Assembly: GCA_026225945.1 (NCBI GenBank)
Contig: JAMJFZ010000705.1
Location: 186,001 to 250,000, forward strand
DNA from: Cricetomys ansorgei
Taxonomy: Eukaryota > Chordata > Mammalia > Rodentia > Nesomyidae
Direction: 5' to 3'
Length of the DNA stretch: 64,000 nucleotides
Positions 40,201 through 54,100 of this stretch are shown here, in pieces (position 1 is the first letter of the stretch; every line of letters begins with the position of its first letter). The position numbers and the translations under genes were made by a program. The notes beneath the pieces are model-generated. The model was not told where the DNA came from. It did no database searches and saw only the letters and a program-made list of their open reading frames with translations.

Positions 40201-43200
40201 TCCCTTCTAGGGGGAGGGTTGGTCTGTCTTTCTCAACTTGGGGGAGGGACTCTACTTATCAAAGCAAAGATTTACCTCCAGGCTGCTCTGAAGCGAGTGT
40301 CCTCTTGGCTTTTTGGCTAAGGGTGTGCTGGCCCGGAGAGCTCCTTGAGTTCATTCTTTTCCTGTCTTTCCCCTTGTCTCCCTGACAGAGTACAGTCGCT
40401 TTGAATCCAAGATACATGACTTGCGAGAACAAATGATGAACAGCAGCATGAGTTCTGGGTCTGGGTCTCTCCGAACCAGTGAGAAGAGGTCCTTGTATGT
40501 CAGGTAAGTTGCCCCTCTGAGCACCAGGCCTAGCCCTTCTGGTCTAACTGGTAGGGTGGGGATTGTATACTCCCTGCACTGAAATAACACTTTGCCCTGT
40601 GTGCTCAGGCTGTGTATTTTATGGTCACTCTCTCCTCTCTTTTGTGAACTGGTTTCTTCCTTTTGGCTCATGAATGAGTCAGTACGGGAAATGTTCGGTT
40701 TGCTCTAATTGTAAGACTATTAGGTGATTGTTGCTGGTCAGCATTCAAATAGCACTTGAATAGTCAAAGCATGTGCTTGCAATCTGTGCTTTGAGGGGAT
40801 AACTTAGCATCCCTTTCCTCTTCCACATATGCAAGATAGACACTAGCATTTGTGTTTGAGCATATCAGTTATCACAGTGTTCTGGTACAGGGTCTCGTAA
40901 GAGACCAAACAGCTGGCAGGTTGCTGCATTCTGGATGCTTTGCTACGTCTCTATGTTCCTATCCCTCTATCTCTACCCGCTACATGTGAATCATAGGACA
41001 AGATGGTGTATGCTCCCTAAGAAGGGAAAGGCAGGGGACAGATGATCACATTTCACTTACTGATGAAAGTTATGTCAAAGCTTCTGACCCTTGAGGGGGT
41101 CAAAGTACAAACCCTCAGTTGGCAGACTGATAAGGAATCACTGAACTTTTCTTAGAATCAGGGGTAGTTTCCTTCTTCCTGCCAGGCTTTTGAGCAAAAC
41201 TCCAACAATCTGGCCACCAGGACACTGTATCTCTCCAAAGTCAGAGCCTTACAGAAAGGTGGTGGGATTACTTCCCAGAGCTAGAAGTAGTTCCTGGCTT
41301 ATTTAAGTGGTTGAACCTTTTACGGTAGCCTCTGATACTTGCTGGGGGCAGGAAGGAGAGGCCAGTTGCTTGGTAACATGACAATTACTGTGTCCTTGGA
41401 GTGTGAAATGATGGTAGCTAACTGATGTCAATGCTAATTGCGGTTCTCACGTGCTTGCTTTTCTTTTTCCACAGTTGGTTGTCACTGACCCTGCTGCAGG
41501 GAGTCAGCCTAGGGAGCAATCTGTGCATCTGAGGCCCACTAGACCCCTTTGAGTTCTTTTCTAAAGTGAACCCTGCACTCTCCTCTTTGTGGGTGGAGAG
41601 CATTTGCTGTATTCCCCTCCTGCTGGCAGCAGAGAAGGGTAGAGAGGCTTGGCAGGGCCCAGCCATCTTTCCAGTCTCCCTCCTGGAGAAGAAAGGCCTG
41701 TTGGTGGTCAGTAAAGCCCTTGCTCAGGATCTACAACATGGACAGTGGGTCTCTGATGGGGGGAACCATCATGTGCTGTCACCCCCAAAGTGGGTAATAC
41801 TTATGTGACTTGGTCAGGATTGTTCCGTTCCGAGCTTCCAGCCCCCGCAGATGTGGCACTCCAGTGTGCGTGGGAAGCTCTCTTTAGGCAAGACAGTTCC
41901 TTCAGAGAGCTTTATTTTTAGATCTCTTCTCTCCTCCTAGCCTCTGCTAGTGCTGTCCCTGCCTGGGCAGAGGAACCAGGCACTGGCTCTTGATGTGGAG
42001 CACCCTTCTGTGGCCCAGGCAAGAGTTCCACTCGGCTGAACTCTGGGCAGGAAGGGAAAGACCATGACTCTCTTTCTAGTGAATCAGTTTTATATAATCT
42101 GCTCCTAACCTTGGCTAGGTAACTGTGTCCTCTGGAAAGTAGATATGGTTTAGAATAGGAACTGTTTGTGATCACTAGATGTAACCAGGGGAAATACTGT
42201 TTTATGGCTGCAGCTGGGAGTGGGAGCCCTTTCCTGTGTTAACCCCTTGGCCTGCTCTCTTCTGTCCCTGTTGTAGCCCTGTACTCTTGGCTATTTCTTC
42301 TGTATGTGAGCATACTTGTTTCCTTAGTGTGGGGGTGGGGGTGGCTGGGTGGGGTGTTGAGGCTTAAACTTAAGGCTTTACACATGCTAGGCAAGCACTG
42401 TACCACTGAGCTACATCTCAGCCCCTTTTATTTATTTTAATGTCAGATATGTAAAGTCTCACTAGATTGCTGAGGCTGGCCTTTAACACACTCTATAGCC
42501 CAACAGTCTTCGAACTTGTGATCCTCTTTCCTCAGCTTTTTGAGTAGCTGGGATTATAGGTCTACACGACTAGTTAGAGCTTGTTTCTTAAATTTTTACA
42601 AAGAAAAAAAAAACATTCCATTGATTCCAATAATTCCTTAAACTATTACCTCCTTTCTTCTTTCACCAAATTCTGTAGCAGGAAACACTAGTTCCCTAAG
42701 AAATTACTCTATGTAGAAAAACAAGTCTTTTAGTCAAACTGAGAAAATGCAGACTTAAACAGACGAGAATAGGGTTCTTGTTTTGCGCATGTGTGCATTC
42801 AACTGTAGGCCTACATACCTGTGTGTGCATGTATGTGCATGCATGTGGGGGGGGGCTAGTCTGACTGCCAGTGAGCACAGGGGATCCTCTTGCTTCTGCT
42901 TCTCCAGCACTGGGATTGCATGTACCACCATGTCTGGCGGTTTTTATGGAGGTGCTAGGGATCGAACTCAGGTCCTCATGTTTGCACAGCAAATACTTTC
43001 CTGACTGAGCCATGTCCTCATCCCCAAGAATGGGCTTCTTCACTGTTATTAGTGTCCAGGAAACACTGTCTTAGGCAGTGCTGTCCTCTAGAAATATGAA
43101 CAAAAGAATACCATTCGCAGAATCCTGTCCTCCAGACCTCCAGACTTGAAGTGTTGGAGTCATCTTTACTTTCTGCTGCCACTTCTTCCAGTTACTTCTT

Positions 43201-43722
43201 TAATGGCCTCACATGATGTGAGCACCAGCTTTTCAGCCTGGTGATATGGTTCCTGAGCAGCCCAGTAAGGCTCCAGGGGAGCCTTTGTCAGGGATCAGCA
43301 GTGACCTCATGGTCATCATATTCAGTGACTGGATCATTGGTTCTTTGACACCAGTCTGATCCCTCCATCACCTGTCTTTCTACAAGGAACTTGTTTGCTG
43401 CTTTAAAGGCCCTATCTATCTTGCTAACTGCCCCTAAACCCCTCGCTAGCTCTGGCCCTGACATGGCAATACCATTGGTTTTCACAGCTTGACACCATAT
43501 TGTTGTCTTGCTCTTTTTACCAAACCTCAAATCTGCACATCAACAACCTGATGGATATGTACAGAAAATAAAGCTGCTCACCTCTGACAAGGGGCACAGT
43601 CAAACTGGACTCCTCTCTCTCCCTCCCTCCTCCCGGCTCTCCTTAAGTTAATTGCCTTACCTTGTCATGTGGAAAAGGGATTAGATTTGTTCTGTCACCC
43701 AGGGCATATTTCAGTTGAATGT

Positions 43723-43754
<32 letters not shown>

Positions 43755-46700
43755 GCTCATAATAGAAAGTCTGAAATGGAATGGACTGATTCTTGAGAGA
43801 AGATACTTGATATTTTTTGTCACTGAGGGGGGTTATACAAGAGCCTGGGTCACTTTTTGCCCTGGGCGTTGCAGAGAGTTGAAGCTAAAGCAGTATTCTG
43901 GGCCTGTATTGCTCAGAAGCTTTCAGAAGTACACTGGTATCCTTGGCTTAAAGAGAACGAACGTCACTATGCATCATAACCTTTATCATTCTCTTTACAT
44001 TTTTTAAAAATTCTTTAACTAATGCTATATTACGACCCTATTTTGCATATGAGAAAACTGAGGCTTGAATTAAACAGCTAAGAAGTTCCCAAATTGGAAT
44101 GTGAACTGAATTGCACTGACCTTTAATAAAGTATAATTCTTCCAGTGTTTCTCCAACCCACTGATTGATGAGAGTTGGCTAGAGTGCTGGTAAAAATATA
44201 TCCCTCGCTACCTCTTCTAGAGGTGATTGTTTTTGGTTGTTTTTGCTATTGTTTGTTCGTTTGTAGGTTAGTATCCCTCCCTCCCCACAACACATACCAG
44301 TACTCAGGATGGATTGAACTTGGGCCTCACATGTGCTATCACTGGGCCATATCCTCAGCCCTCTTTTTTTTTCCTTTTGAGACAGAGTCTCAGGGTGTGA
44401 CCCAGGCTGACCTCAATCTTGTGATCCTCCCATCCCAGCATCTCAAGTAGCTGGGATTACAGGCCTATCACCAGCTCTGGTATAAAATGTGTTTTTAACA
44501 GTCAGAATGCTCGAGAATGGCCACTTTATACCATGATTGGCACTTACTTATACATTATGCTTCCTGTTCTGTGGAAGGCAGTAGTGCAGAACTAATAACT
44601 TGAGCCTGGTTGTTGGGGTTAGATCAGGGAAGCGGTGCTCTGGTTCCTGTCCTCCTGCAGCTCAACTTTTACCCAGAGGGTGATGGAGCTGCACTTTTCA
44701 GTTTGGGGGTTAGTTTTGCTGCTGTTTCCCCTCTCTTCTCCCCTTCTCCTCCTCTCCCCTCCCCTCTCCTCCCCTCTCTACCTTTCCCTTTCCTTTCCTT
44801 GAGGGTCTGTCTCCTTGAATACATGGGTTCGTAAAGCTGTTTTGAAGGAGGTAACTCCGTCTCACAGCTGCACTGAGGCTGTACCAGGTAAAACCCTAGA
44901 TTGAGGGTTGCAGCTGTTCTAACCGTGGGGGTGATGGGAATTTTAAAGAGGGGAGCAGGAGAAAGAAGGAAAGATAAGTGTTTGGACACTAACAATTGGC
45001 TTTAAAACCACCAGGAACTTAATGAGAAAGGCCTTTCCTCTCTTTATCATACAGGAATGATCTCTTGTTGGCTGAGAGTGATGAACAGAGTTTTTCTGTT
45101 TGCTCAGCCTAGGGCTTTTGCTCTGCTACTGCAATGTTTCTGGAAGAGACCACAGAATTCACCTCTCAAGCCACTGGCTCCCAGTGGGTTGGCTAGGTGT
45201 TTAATTTGGGCCATTTGCATGTGAAGGCAAGGCAAAACTGCTGAGATTAGTTCCAAAGGTGACTTTGGTTTTATAAATGAATGAGTGAGTGAGTGAGTGA
45301 GTGACCTTGGCCATTAAAGGTTGCTGAGTAGTTCATTTGTGCAATTATAGAAGTAGCTTTTGAAAATCTGTGTAGCCTCATCTGGCTGCATTCTGTGTAG
45401 CCTCAGGACAGCATTCTGGCAGTTTAGGAGTCTTGGTCTTGTAGCTGGCCATCTCCCAGTCTTCCTCCCACTCTAAAATGGAAATCCTGCTGGGGCATCT
45501 TTAGTTTTGGTTCAGTGAAACAGTGTTAGAGATACTGGCTTGGTCATCAAGAAAGACTGAAGAGTACTTCTTCCATCAACAGCAGGACACCTTGCCCAGG
45601 GTGGTGTCTGCTGAAGCCCAGATTGGTTTATTCATTAATAAACTTCAGTAGTAGATGAAGATGCTAATAAGAAAATATTGGCAGGCTTTGCTGTCTGACA
45701 AAATTTTTTTTGGGGGGTGACAATATTGTTTGTTTGTTTGTTTATTATTTATTATTTTTGTAGGGCTAGGGGTCAAATCTAGAGTCTCACACATACTAGG
45801 CAAGTACTCTACTGTTGAACTACACACCCAGGCTCAGGTTAAAAGTACCCTGAACTGTATGGAAGTCATCAATGCTACCAGTGGCAGCTGGAACTGCCTG
45901 CTTTCAAGCACCAGTGCTAGTAATCCTTTCTTTTCACCCCATCATCTACAGGGCCTGTGAGCCCTGCACTGTCTCTTATTGTGGGTTCTTGGTCCTTGAA
46001 TGTCTTTTAAGCTTCCTGGTTGCCCTCGAGGGCCTGGCACTTTTACATAGACTATAGAGGAAGTCTCTGGCCTGCTCCTTTTTTGAAGGTGCACCAAGAT
46101 GCCTGACTCTGCTAACCATATTTGGTGTTGCCCTTATAAGTTTGGCTTTAGAATTTTAGAATGTTTTTAGAAGCTGCTGGAAACTTTAATTTTCTACCAT
46201 GGTCAAGAGTTGATGTGTAACCGCTAGTTTATGGTTTTCTGTGCTCATGTTAGGCCAACCAGGCTGTTCAGTCTTCAGACTATATGCTCCTTTTATCTAG
46301 CACTTTAGAGATGTCCCAGATCCCAGATGCAGTGGAAGGGAAACAGCAGAGCACTGAGGGATAATAATTCAAGGATGTTCTGTGGGGTAGCTTGGGCTCA
46401 TCCACCCTCCACGGGCATTCAGAAGGGCTTCCTTGGCAATATACTCTGAAAATTTAAGAAGAGTCATGCAAGATTTCAATTGCAATAAATAGAAACTACA
46501 AAGGAAGGTCTGGAATGGATCAAGAAGGAAACTTGGTGTGTGCAGGATCACAAAGCAGAAGGGAAACTTGGGCTGGGCATGGAGGATTTGTGTAGGGGAC
46601 TGAGGGGAGCAACACAGCCCAGGAAAGACAGATGGCCTTCACTAAGTCAGAAGAGGGCACAATTCTAAGTGAGTTCTGTGGAAGCAAGCCCTCGCCTTTG

Positions 46701-47622
46701 AGGCTATTAGTATTAAAATGTTCTTGTTTGCTGTGTTGGGAATCCTGCCTAACCAGTTCCTTTCAGGTAGTTCCGTTTTCATTGTATTCTGGCTTGTTAA
46801 GTTTAAGGTGCCACAGTGGCTGTGCCAGGTGCTTATGATTCCTCCGGATCCTTTATACTCAAACCATACAATTTACAATCGGAACTACAAAGACTTTTGC
46901 TCGGTAATCTGCTTAGAGCTGATTATATCTGTGCTTTCCTTCCACTCCAGAGGGGTCAGCCAAAATGAAGATTGGCAGAGTACCCCAGAACATACGCATT
47001 ACTCCTGTGGGTGGGCACATTCAGGATCTCTTTGAAGATATTTAAAACATCACCTCTTAAGCAATATCGCTTCCAAGAACTTTGGAAACATCATCTCCTT
47101 AGAGAAGCAGGACTGATTTTCATTGCTGGTGTGTTGAAGACCGGTCTGGGACTTGAACCTGTACACTCCTAGAAGGTCTATCCCTCATTGTGCTGTTGGA
47201 ACAGCACTAAAGGCTTCTTTGTTGTGTGTTGGTGCTTTATTTTCCCAAACCTAATTGCATAGCTTCTACTTTAAATAATTCAATATTTTTCTGGTTTGTC
47301 CTTGGTGATTGAAAAGCTGTAGGGGTCCCCAAGATCTGTCTCTCCCCGACCATGGCTGAGAAGCTAGAAGTCACCTTCTGCTATGTATGCAGAGAACTGT
47401 GGCTATGGACTTGGGAGTGGTAATATTTCTGGAAGCTTTCATGACACACTGTTTCTCTGTGACCTCTCTGGTCCTTAGCTTTCTTTTTATTGAGCCAAGA
47501 AGATGGCTCAGTGGGTAAAGGTACTTCCCATGAAAGCCAGATCCCACCTAAAGGTTAAAGCCGATAACTAACTCCACAAAGTTGTTCTCTGATCTCTACA
47601 TGTGCTGTGACATACATGGCTG

Positions 47623-47675
<53 letters not shown>

Positions 47676-48100
47676 GTTAAAATTCTATTAAGATTCAGAA
47701 AAAAAGGGGTTTCTCAGGCTTTTAGCCTTTCAACATACCTGTACTCTCAGCTAAGCTTACTTGTGTACACACGTGGTGGCAGATCATTTTATTATGTCCT
47801 GTTTTAGATGTGTGAGGACAAAGGTTTGGCTTTCTTTTTTTCCTGCCTCTGAATCAGAGGTTGAAATGGTTCTGTGTCATTTGGGCCTTGTGTATGGTCA
47901 ATTTCAATTCTGGGACAGTGATTCGGATTGGCTTTTAAAAAAAGGGCCAGTATCTACCATAACTTCCTGAGGACCAAGGTAGAGAGGGAGGAGCTATGAG
48001 GATCTAGGAGGAAGGAGGCGCTTAGAATAAGAGGCTGAGGCCTGTCCCTTTATTAAGACTCCTGGCTGCTTGGTCAAATGTCATTGATAGAAGACTATAG

Positions 48101-48188
<88 letters not shown>

Positions 48189-51100
48189 ACACCCCCAGTT
48201 ACCCTCTCTTGTCTCTTTTGTTTGTGACCCACTGAGGTTAATTATGGTTGCTTTTATGAACATAAATGGAGAGTTACTTACTGGAGCTTGGAGAGCTTAT
48301 CAGTGTCCATACCACTGAAGAAAATTACTCCCCTCTCTCCCAGCAATCCATGTTAGAGGCCCACAGTTTAGCAGGCTTTTTCTTTAAAAAAATTTTTAGA
48401 TTCAAAACAAATTTATGTGTGTTTGCTTGCATGTATGTGTGTGTACCATGTATGTGCCTCTTACCTGTGGCAGTCAGAAGATTGGGTCAGGTCCCTTGGA
48501 CCTGGAATTATGGATGGTTGTGAACCACCACGTAGAGGCTGGGAACAGAACCTGGGTCCTCTGCAAGAGCAACAAGTGCTCATAACTTCTGAGCCATGTT
48601 TCCAGCCCCTAGCATGCTTTCAAAGATCTTAGAGGATAGATGACATATTTTTAAACATTTATTAAGGTCTAATTCATATACCTTTTTTTTTTTTGCTACA
48701 TGAAACATGCCACATGAGAAACTGACTTTAATACCCTGGCTTGTTCTACTTTCCTGTGTTCATTTCCACATGAAAGCATAGCCTGATGGTAATGAGAAAG
48801 TCAAGGCAATGAAATGGTTCACACAGGCCTATTAAGTAAATGTCACACTCCTCAGCTGGACATTCCAGCTGCTGCTCTCTGTGGTCCAGTCAGATATTGA
48901 TGCAGTAATGGGTCTTGCTTGTACCTTTTGTTTCTTCTTCCAGGCCTTTGCTTACTCTAGCTGTAAAGACCACTCTCTCCGTATCTCTACCTTTGGAAAT
49001 CTTGAACCTTTATTGAGACCCTATTAAAAAATCAATACCTTCTATTGCTCCCCCTGGTGCACTATATACTCCCTGGGAATGATCTAGGCCTTGCCTTGTT
49101 CTCCCGTGCTTCTTGCTACATCACATACAGGCCCACTGTGCCCTCTCTCAGAGCAAGCTCTGTTCAGCCATTCAGTTAAGAATATTAAAGATTAATTAAG
49201 AACTTGCTTTTCTATCAATCAAAACTGCAAATAGAAAAAGAACTCAGCATGGCATTCTTTTGTGCTTCTCATATTTAACACAGTACCAGCAGAAAGAATG
49301 TTCCAAGTGTATTTAAGTAATGAAGGAACAGTATTTTCTAGATGTAGGCATATGGCAAATTAGTGTGTGTGTTTTTAAAGACACCTAGCTATGACTTTGA
49401 CCAGTTGGCATTTTTTGACATTTATTGGCCCTGTTCTGATAGTTGCCCACCACAATGCTGAATGAAGTCATTGCCTGTGTATTTCTGGGCCTGGCCTTCA
49501 TCAAGTACAGTGGTTCTCAACCTTCCTAATGTTGTGACAGCTAATACAGTTCCTTGTGTTGTGGTGATCTCCAACCATAAAGTCACTTCGTTGCTACTCC
49601 ATAACTGTTTTGCTACTGCTATGAATCCTAATGCAGATATGCAGATGGTCTTAGGTAACCCCTGTGACAGGGTCATTCAACCCTCAAAGGGGTCATGACC
49701 CACAGGTTGAGAACCACTGATCTAGGAGGATGTCTTCTAGTTTGAAGCACAACAGAATTTCAGCAGGAAAGGAGGCAGAGTATATGTAGAGAAAAACCCC
49801 TTTCATGGGTTTGGGAAAAAAAATCAGTACAGAGGAAGGAAATGCTAGAGGAAAGACCCAGACTCTTTAAGTATAGAGGTAGAAAGAAGCTTCAAGAATG
49901 TTTAAGGAATTTCTTTTAGAAAGGAAAGTGGACAAAGTGAATTTGAGGCCTCAATGTTCTGCTCAATTCTTTTCCTATTGGCAGCCCTGCTTGATAGTTG
50001 ATAGAAAAGGAAATTCTCAATTCATCTTTTGGGTTCATATCTGCAAATATTAGTTCAGAATTTCAAACTGAGATGTCATGTTTCTGTGTCCTTAACAAAG
50101 TCATAGCTTAAAAGCATTGTCCATCCCTTCTTTGATACAAGCTTGTCCATCATTCATAAAGCTGTCACACAAAATCCAAATAGAACAGGCGCTACTTTTT
50201 AATGGGAATTTGGAGTTATGCAACTTTTTGACCTTGTTTGCCTGGAAACTTAGAGCCTCTCCTGAAGTGAAAAGCTCAAGCCTGTATTTAGTGGAGCTGT
50301 TTCTCAATTTCTTCTTTAATCGACTTACATTTTTGGTAACTGTCAAAGGAACACATGCTGTGGTTATAAAACAAAGTGAACAGTACAGCTCCTAATGTGT
50401 ATTGATAAGTACTGGCTTTTTTTGCTGGCTTGGATCTGTGTTTGTTTCAACTTGACTTGTGTTTAATGTTGTGCAGTGCCTGAACTTATCATCTCAGAAG
50501 TAGATGTTTTAGATAAGTTTTAGTCAAACCTCAGATGTTTAAAAATGACAAATTATTGGATTTTTGGCATTTAGAAAACACATTTGTATTAACTTTCTTC
50601 TATGTTCCCCAGCTTGCTGTTGTCACCTAAGATTAAGCCCAGTTCTTTGGGTGCTAAAATACACCTTGTGTTTCTACCCAGCCAACTTTGTCTTTTCATC
50701 TTGTACTCATATACCCTAATCTACCTTAGTTCTTTTGTTTTGTTTTTAATTTTTGAGACAGGATCTTACTAGTTATCTTAGTTCCTTTTTTATTACCATG
50801 ACAAAACTCCATAACCAAGGCAACTAATAAAAGAAAACATTTAATTGGGGGCTTACAGTTTTAGAAGGTTGGTCCATGGCCATCATGGTGGAGTAACATG
50901 GTGGCAGTGAGAGGCATGGCACTGGAGTAGCTGAAGGCTTACATTTGATCAACAGGCAGCAAGCAGAGAGAGCTAACTGGGACTGATGTGGGTTTTGAAA
51001 TTACATAGCCCACCCCCAGTGACACACCTCCTCCAACAAGGCCACACCTCCCAATCCTTCCCAAACAGTTCTGCCAAGTAAACCAAGCATTAAAATATAT

Positions 51101-54100
51101 AAGCCTATGGTTGCCATGCTCATGATCCTTCTGCCTTAGCCTCCAGTGCTGTAATTACCAGTTCGTGCCACTCACCCAACTCCTGATTCGTTTTGGCATC
51201 TTTCTACTTCCTCTTCAAACTTCCAAACTAATATGTGCTTAATACAAATTCAGTTTTTCTACTTCCATCTTTAATCTCAAAATGCCATTGTGTATTGTTC
51301 CTCAGTTAGAATTAGGTCGCACCAGCTTGTTGGTCTTTGTAGAACAGCTGACAGATGCCTGCCTTGCTGTAGAATGCATGGAACTCAATTCATTTCAAAT
51401 GTGTTGAGCTCTGATCCTGTCACATAGAACTTGGAAAAGACCTTGTAGACCAAATGCCTTATCATACTGGCCTTTGCCTTTGCCCTTATTGCTTAGATTG
51501 TATGCACTGAGAAATTAAAGCTTTTTGTTAGAGCTTGAATATTTTCATCTTCAAGTTGTCTTGACACCAAGTCTCAAGGGTTCTGTTTCTGCACCCTGTC
51601 TTTCATCTGGACTGTACACATAGGGATGGGGATATGGTGTGTTGGACATGCAGCTTCCAACTGAGTGAGACAACTGTGATGGAAGGAAAGTCTTAACACT
51701 GGGTGCTGGGCAGTCAGTCCCCTGTCTTGTGTGTACTGTTAAAGAAGAATGAGAGCTAGCCAGGCATGGTAGCACACTCCTTTGATTCCAGCACTGGGAG
51801 GCAGAGGCAAGCAAATTTCTGTGAGTTTGAGGCCAGCCTGGTCTACAGAGTGAGTTCCGGGACAGTCAGAGTTACAACAGAGGAACCCTGTCTCAAAACA
51901 GAAGGATGAGGAGGAAGAAGATGGGGGTGGGGGCGCTGGAGAGGTGGCTCAGCAGTTAAGAACACTGGCTGTTCTTTGAGAGGACCTGAGTTTGGTTCTC
52001 ACTATCTATGGTGGGCAGGTCACAACTACCTGTTACTGCAGCTCCAGGGGATCCTATGCCCTACTTCAAGCTGCCACTGTGTGTCTAGAAGCTAGGAGGA
52101 GATGGGATTTATAAAAGAATTTCCCCTTATGCTTCCTGGGGAATAGGATGTTTCTTTGAAAAGGAGGTATATATTTACTAATTGGAGGCTGAAAGGAAGC
52201 TACCATCTCACAGAGTCTCTTCCCATCTTCTGTGCTATTGTATTGTCTCTCTTCCACAATCCTGTCTGACTCTCAGCCTCCCAGAATTCAGGGTGGGATG
52301 ATCTCTTCACCTTTCATGTATGTTTCAGAGCCCTGTTTGATTATGATCGGACTCGTGACAGCTGCCTGCCAAGCCAGGGTCTCAGCTTCTCTTATGGTGA
52401 CATTCTGCACGTCATTAATGCCTCTGATGATGAATGGTGGCAAGCAAGACTGGTGACTCCACATGGAGAGAGTGAACAGATTGGTGTGATCCCTAGCAAA
52501 AAGAGGTGAGCTGTCATATCTCTCTCTGTCTATCCCCCACCCCCCTTTGTTTTATTTGTTTTATGAGACAATGTCTCTGTAGCACAGGCTAAGCTGGAAC
52601 TTTCTATGCAGCCTAGGCTGGCCTCAAACTTGCTGCAATCCCCCTGCCTCTGCTTCCTGGGTGCTAGGAATCAAGTCATGCTCTAGCACACCAGGCTTGG
52701 TGTTTGTCTTTGTTTGCCTGTCGTACTGTGAGTTACTCGAGAGCATTGCATAAGTCTTGTTAGGCCTTTTGGAAAAGAGTTAGAACTTGGGACATGGTAT
52801 TCACTGAATGAACCAGTGTAATTGTTGTGCCTGCCACAGCCCATTGCTGAGACCATGTGCTGGCAGTAACTAGACTTCCTGACTCCCAAACAGGGTTGAA
52901 AAGAAAGAGCGAGCCCGATTGAAAACTGTGAAGTTCCATGCCAGGACAGGGATGATTGAGTCTAACCGGGTAAGTGGGGACCCCCACCCCTCCGAGGCAG
53001 TCAGCCAGGGGATGTAGAGGGGTGAGAGGCTTGGAGTTTGATCTGATGTGCAGGAGGACTGGGAAGCATGGAGGGCTGTCTGTTCTAGGGGGCTAGCTTT
53101 GTCCTGCTAGGAAACTGCCTGCTTTTCCGCAAGCAGCGGGAATGCTGAAAGCCCACAGATAGTGTGCAGCCCTGCTGTCAGGTGACTGGCTCTGGAAAGG
53201 GTGGAGCTGGCTGACTTGATGGGAAAGATGAAACCTCTTCTGGTTGTCTCCCGGGTAGCAGATCCTGCCAGAGCTGAGGAGACCTGAGCAGAACCTGGTG
53301 TTGTCATCTTGCCAAGAAGGCCAGCCCCAGAGCTTCTGCCTGCTTTCAGACAGCACAGGGCAAGAGAACTCTCCCGCCACTCATTTTCGTTTATGAGCTT
53401 TGCAGGCCAAAGAACTTGTGGAGCAATAGAGGGAAGAGAGGCATGGAGTAGATGACTGTGTATCAGTGGCACCTTAGGGCTGTGTCTAGGAGGCACCAGT
53501 GACCTTTATTCTGTAGGAACGTCAGTGAGTGATGTTGGACCAAGTAGAGCATCTCACATCCCTACCATATTTTCCTATAAACATAATTTTCCTCTTAACA
53601 TCAACTTTCATTTAATCTCATAGATTCCATTTGTGAAAGATGGTCTTTTATTTAGCTCATCGTTGTCTCCATTTTAGTTTTTCTTGCATGCTTTAAAATC
53701 CATTGTTGTTTTTTTTTTCCTTCTGTCCTTCCCCTTCCATCTTCATGTTCTTTCACAGTCGATCAAAACGAAACGTAAAAAGAGTTTTCGCCTCTCTCGA
53801 AAGTTTCCATTTTACAAGAGCAAAGAAAACATGGCCCAGGAGAGCAGCATACAGGAACGTAAGTAGCAGCAGAGTCCAGAGAGCAAGCACTCAACAGCCC
53901 TGTCTTCTCGTCCTCGGTTGCCCCTTCCCTTAGAAGGAGTCGGTGGCCACCCGAGTACTTGTCTGCATGCACCTGCACATTTGTAGTCAGGATAGAACCT
54001 GCCCTGCACAGGGAGGTGTTGGGGCTTATTTTTCCAGCTCCTCACTTAGAATGAGTTGTGGAGGCTCTGAGGATGTCCCAGGCACCTGTGCTGGAAGTGT

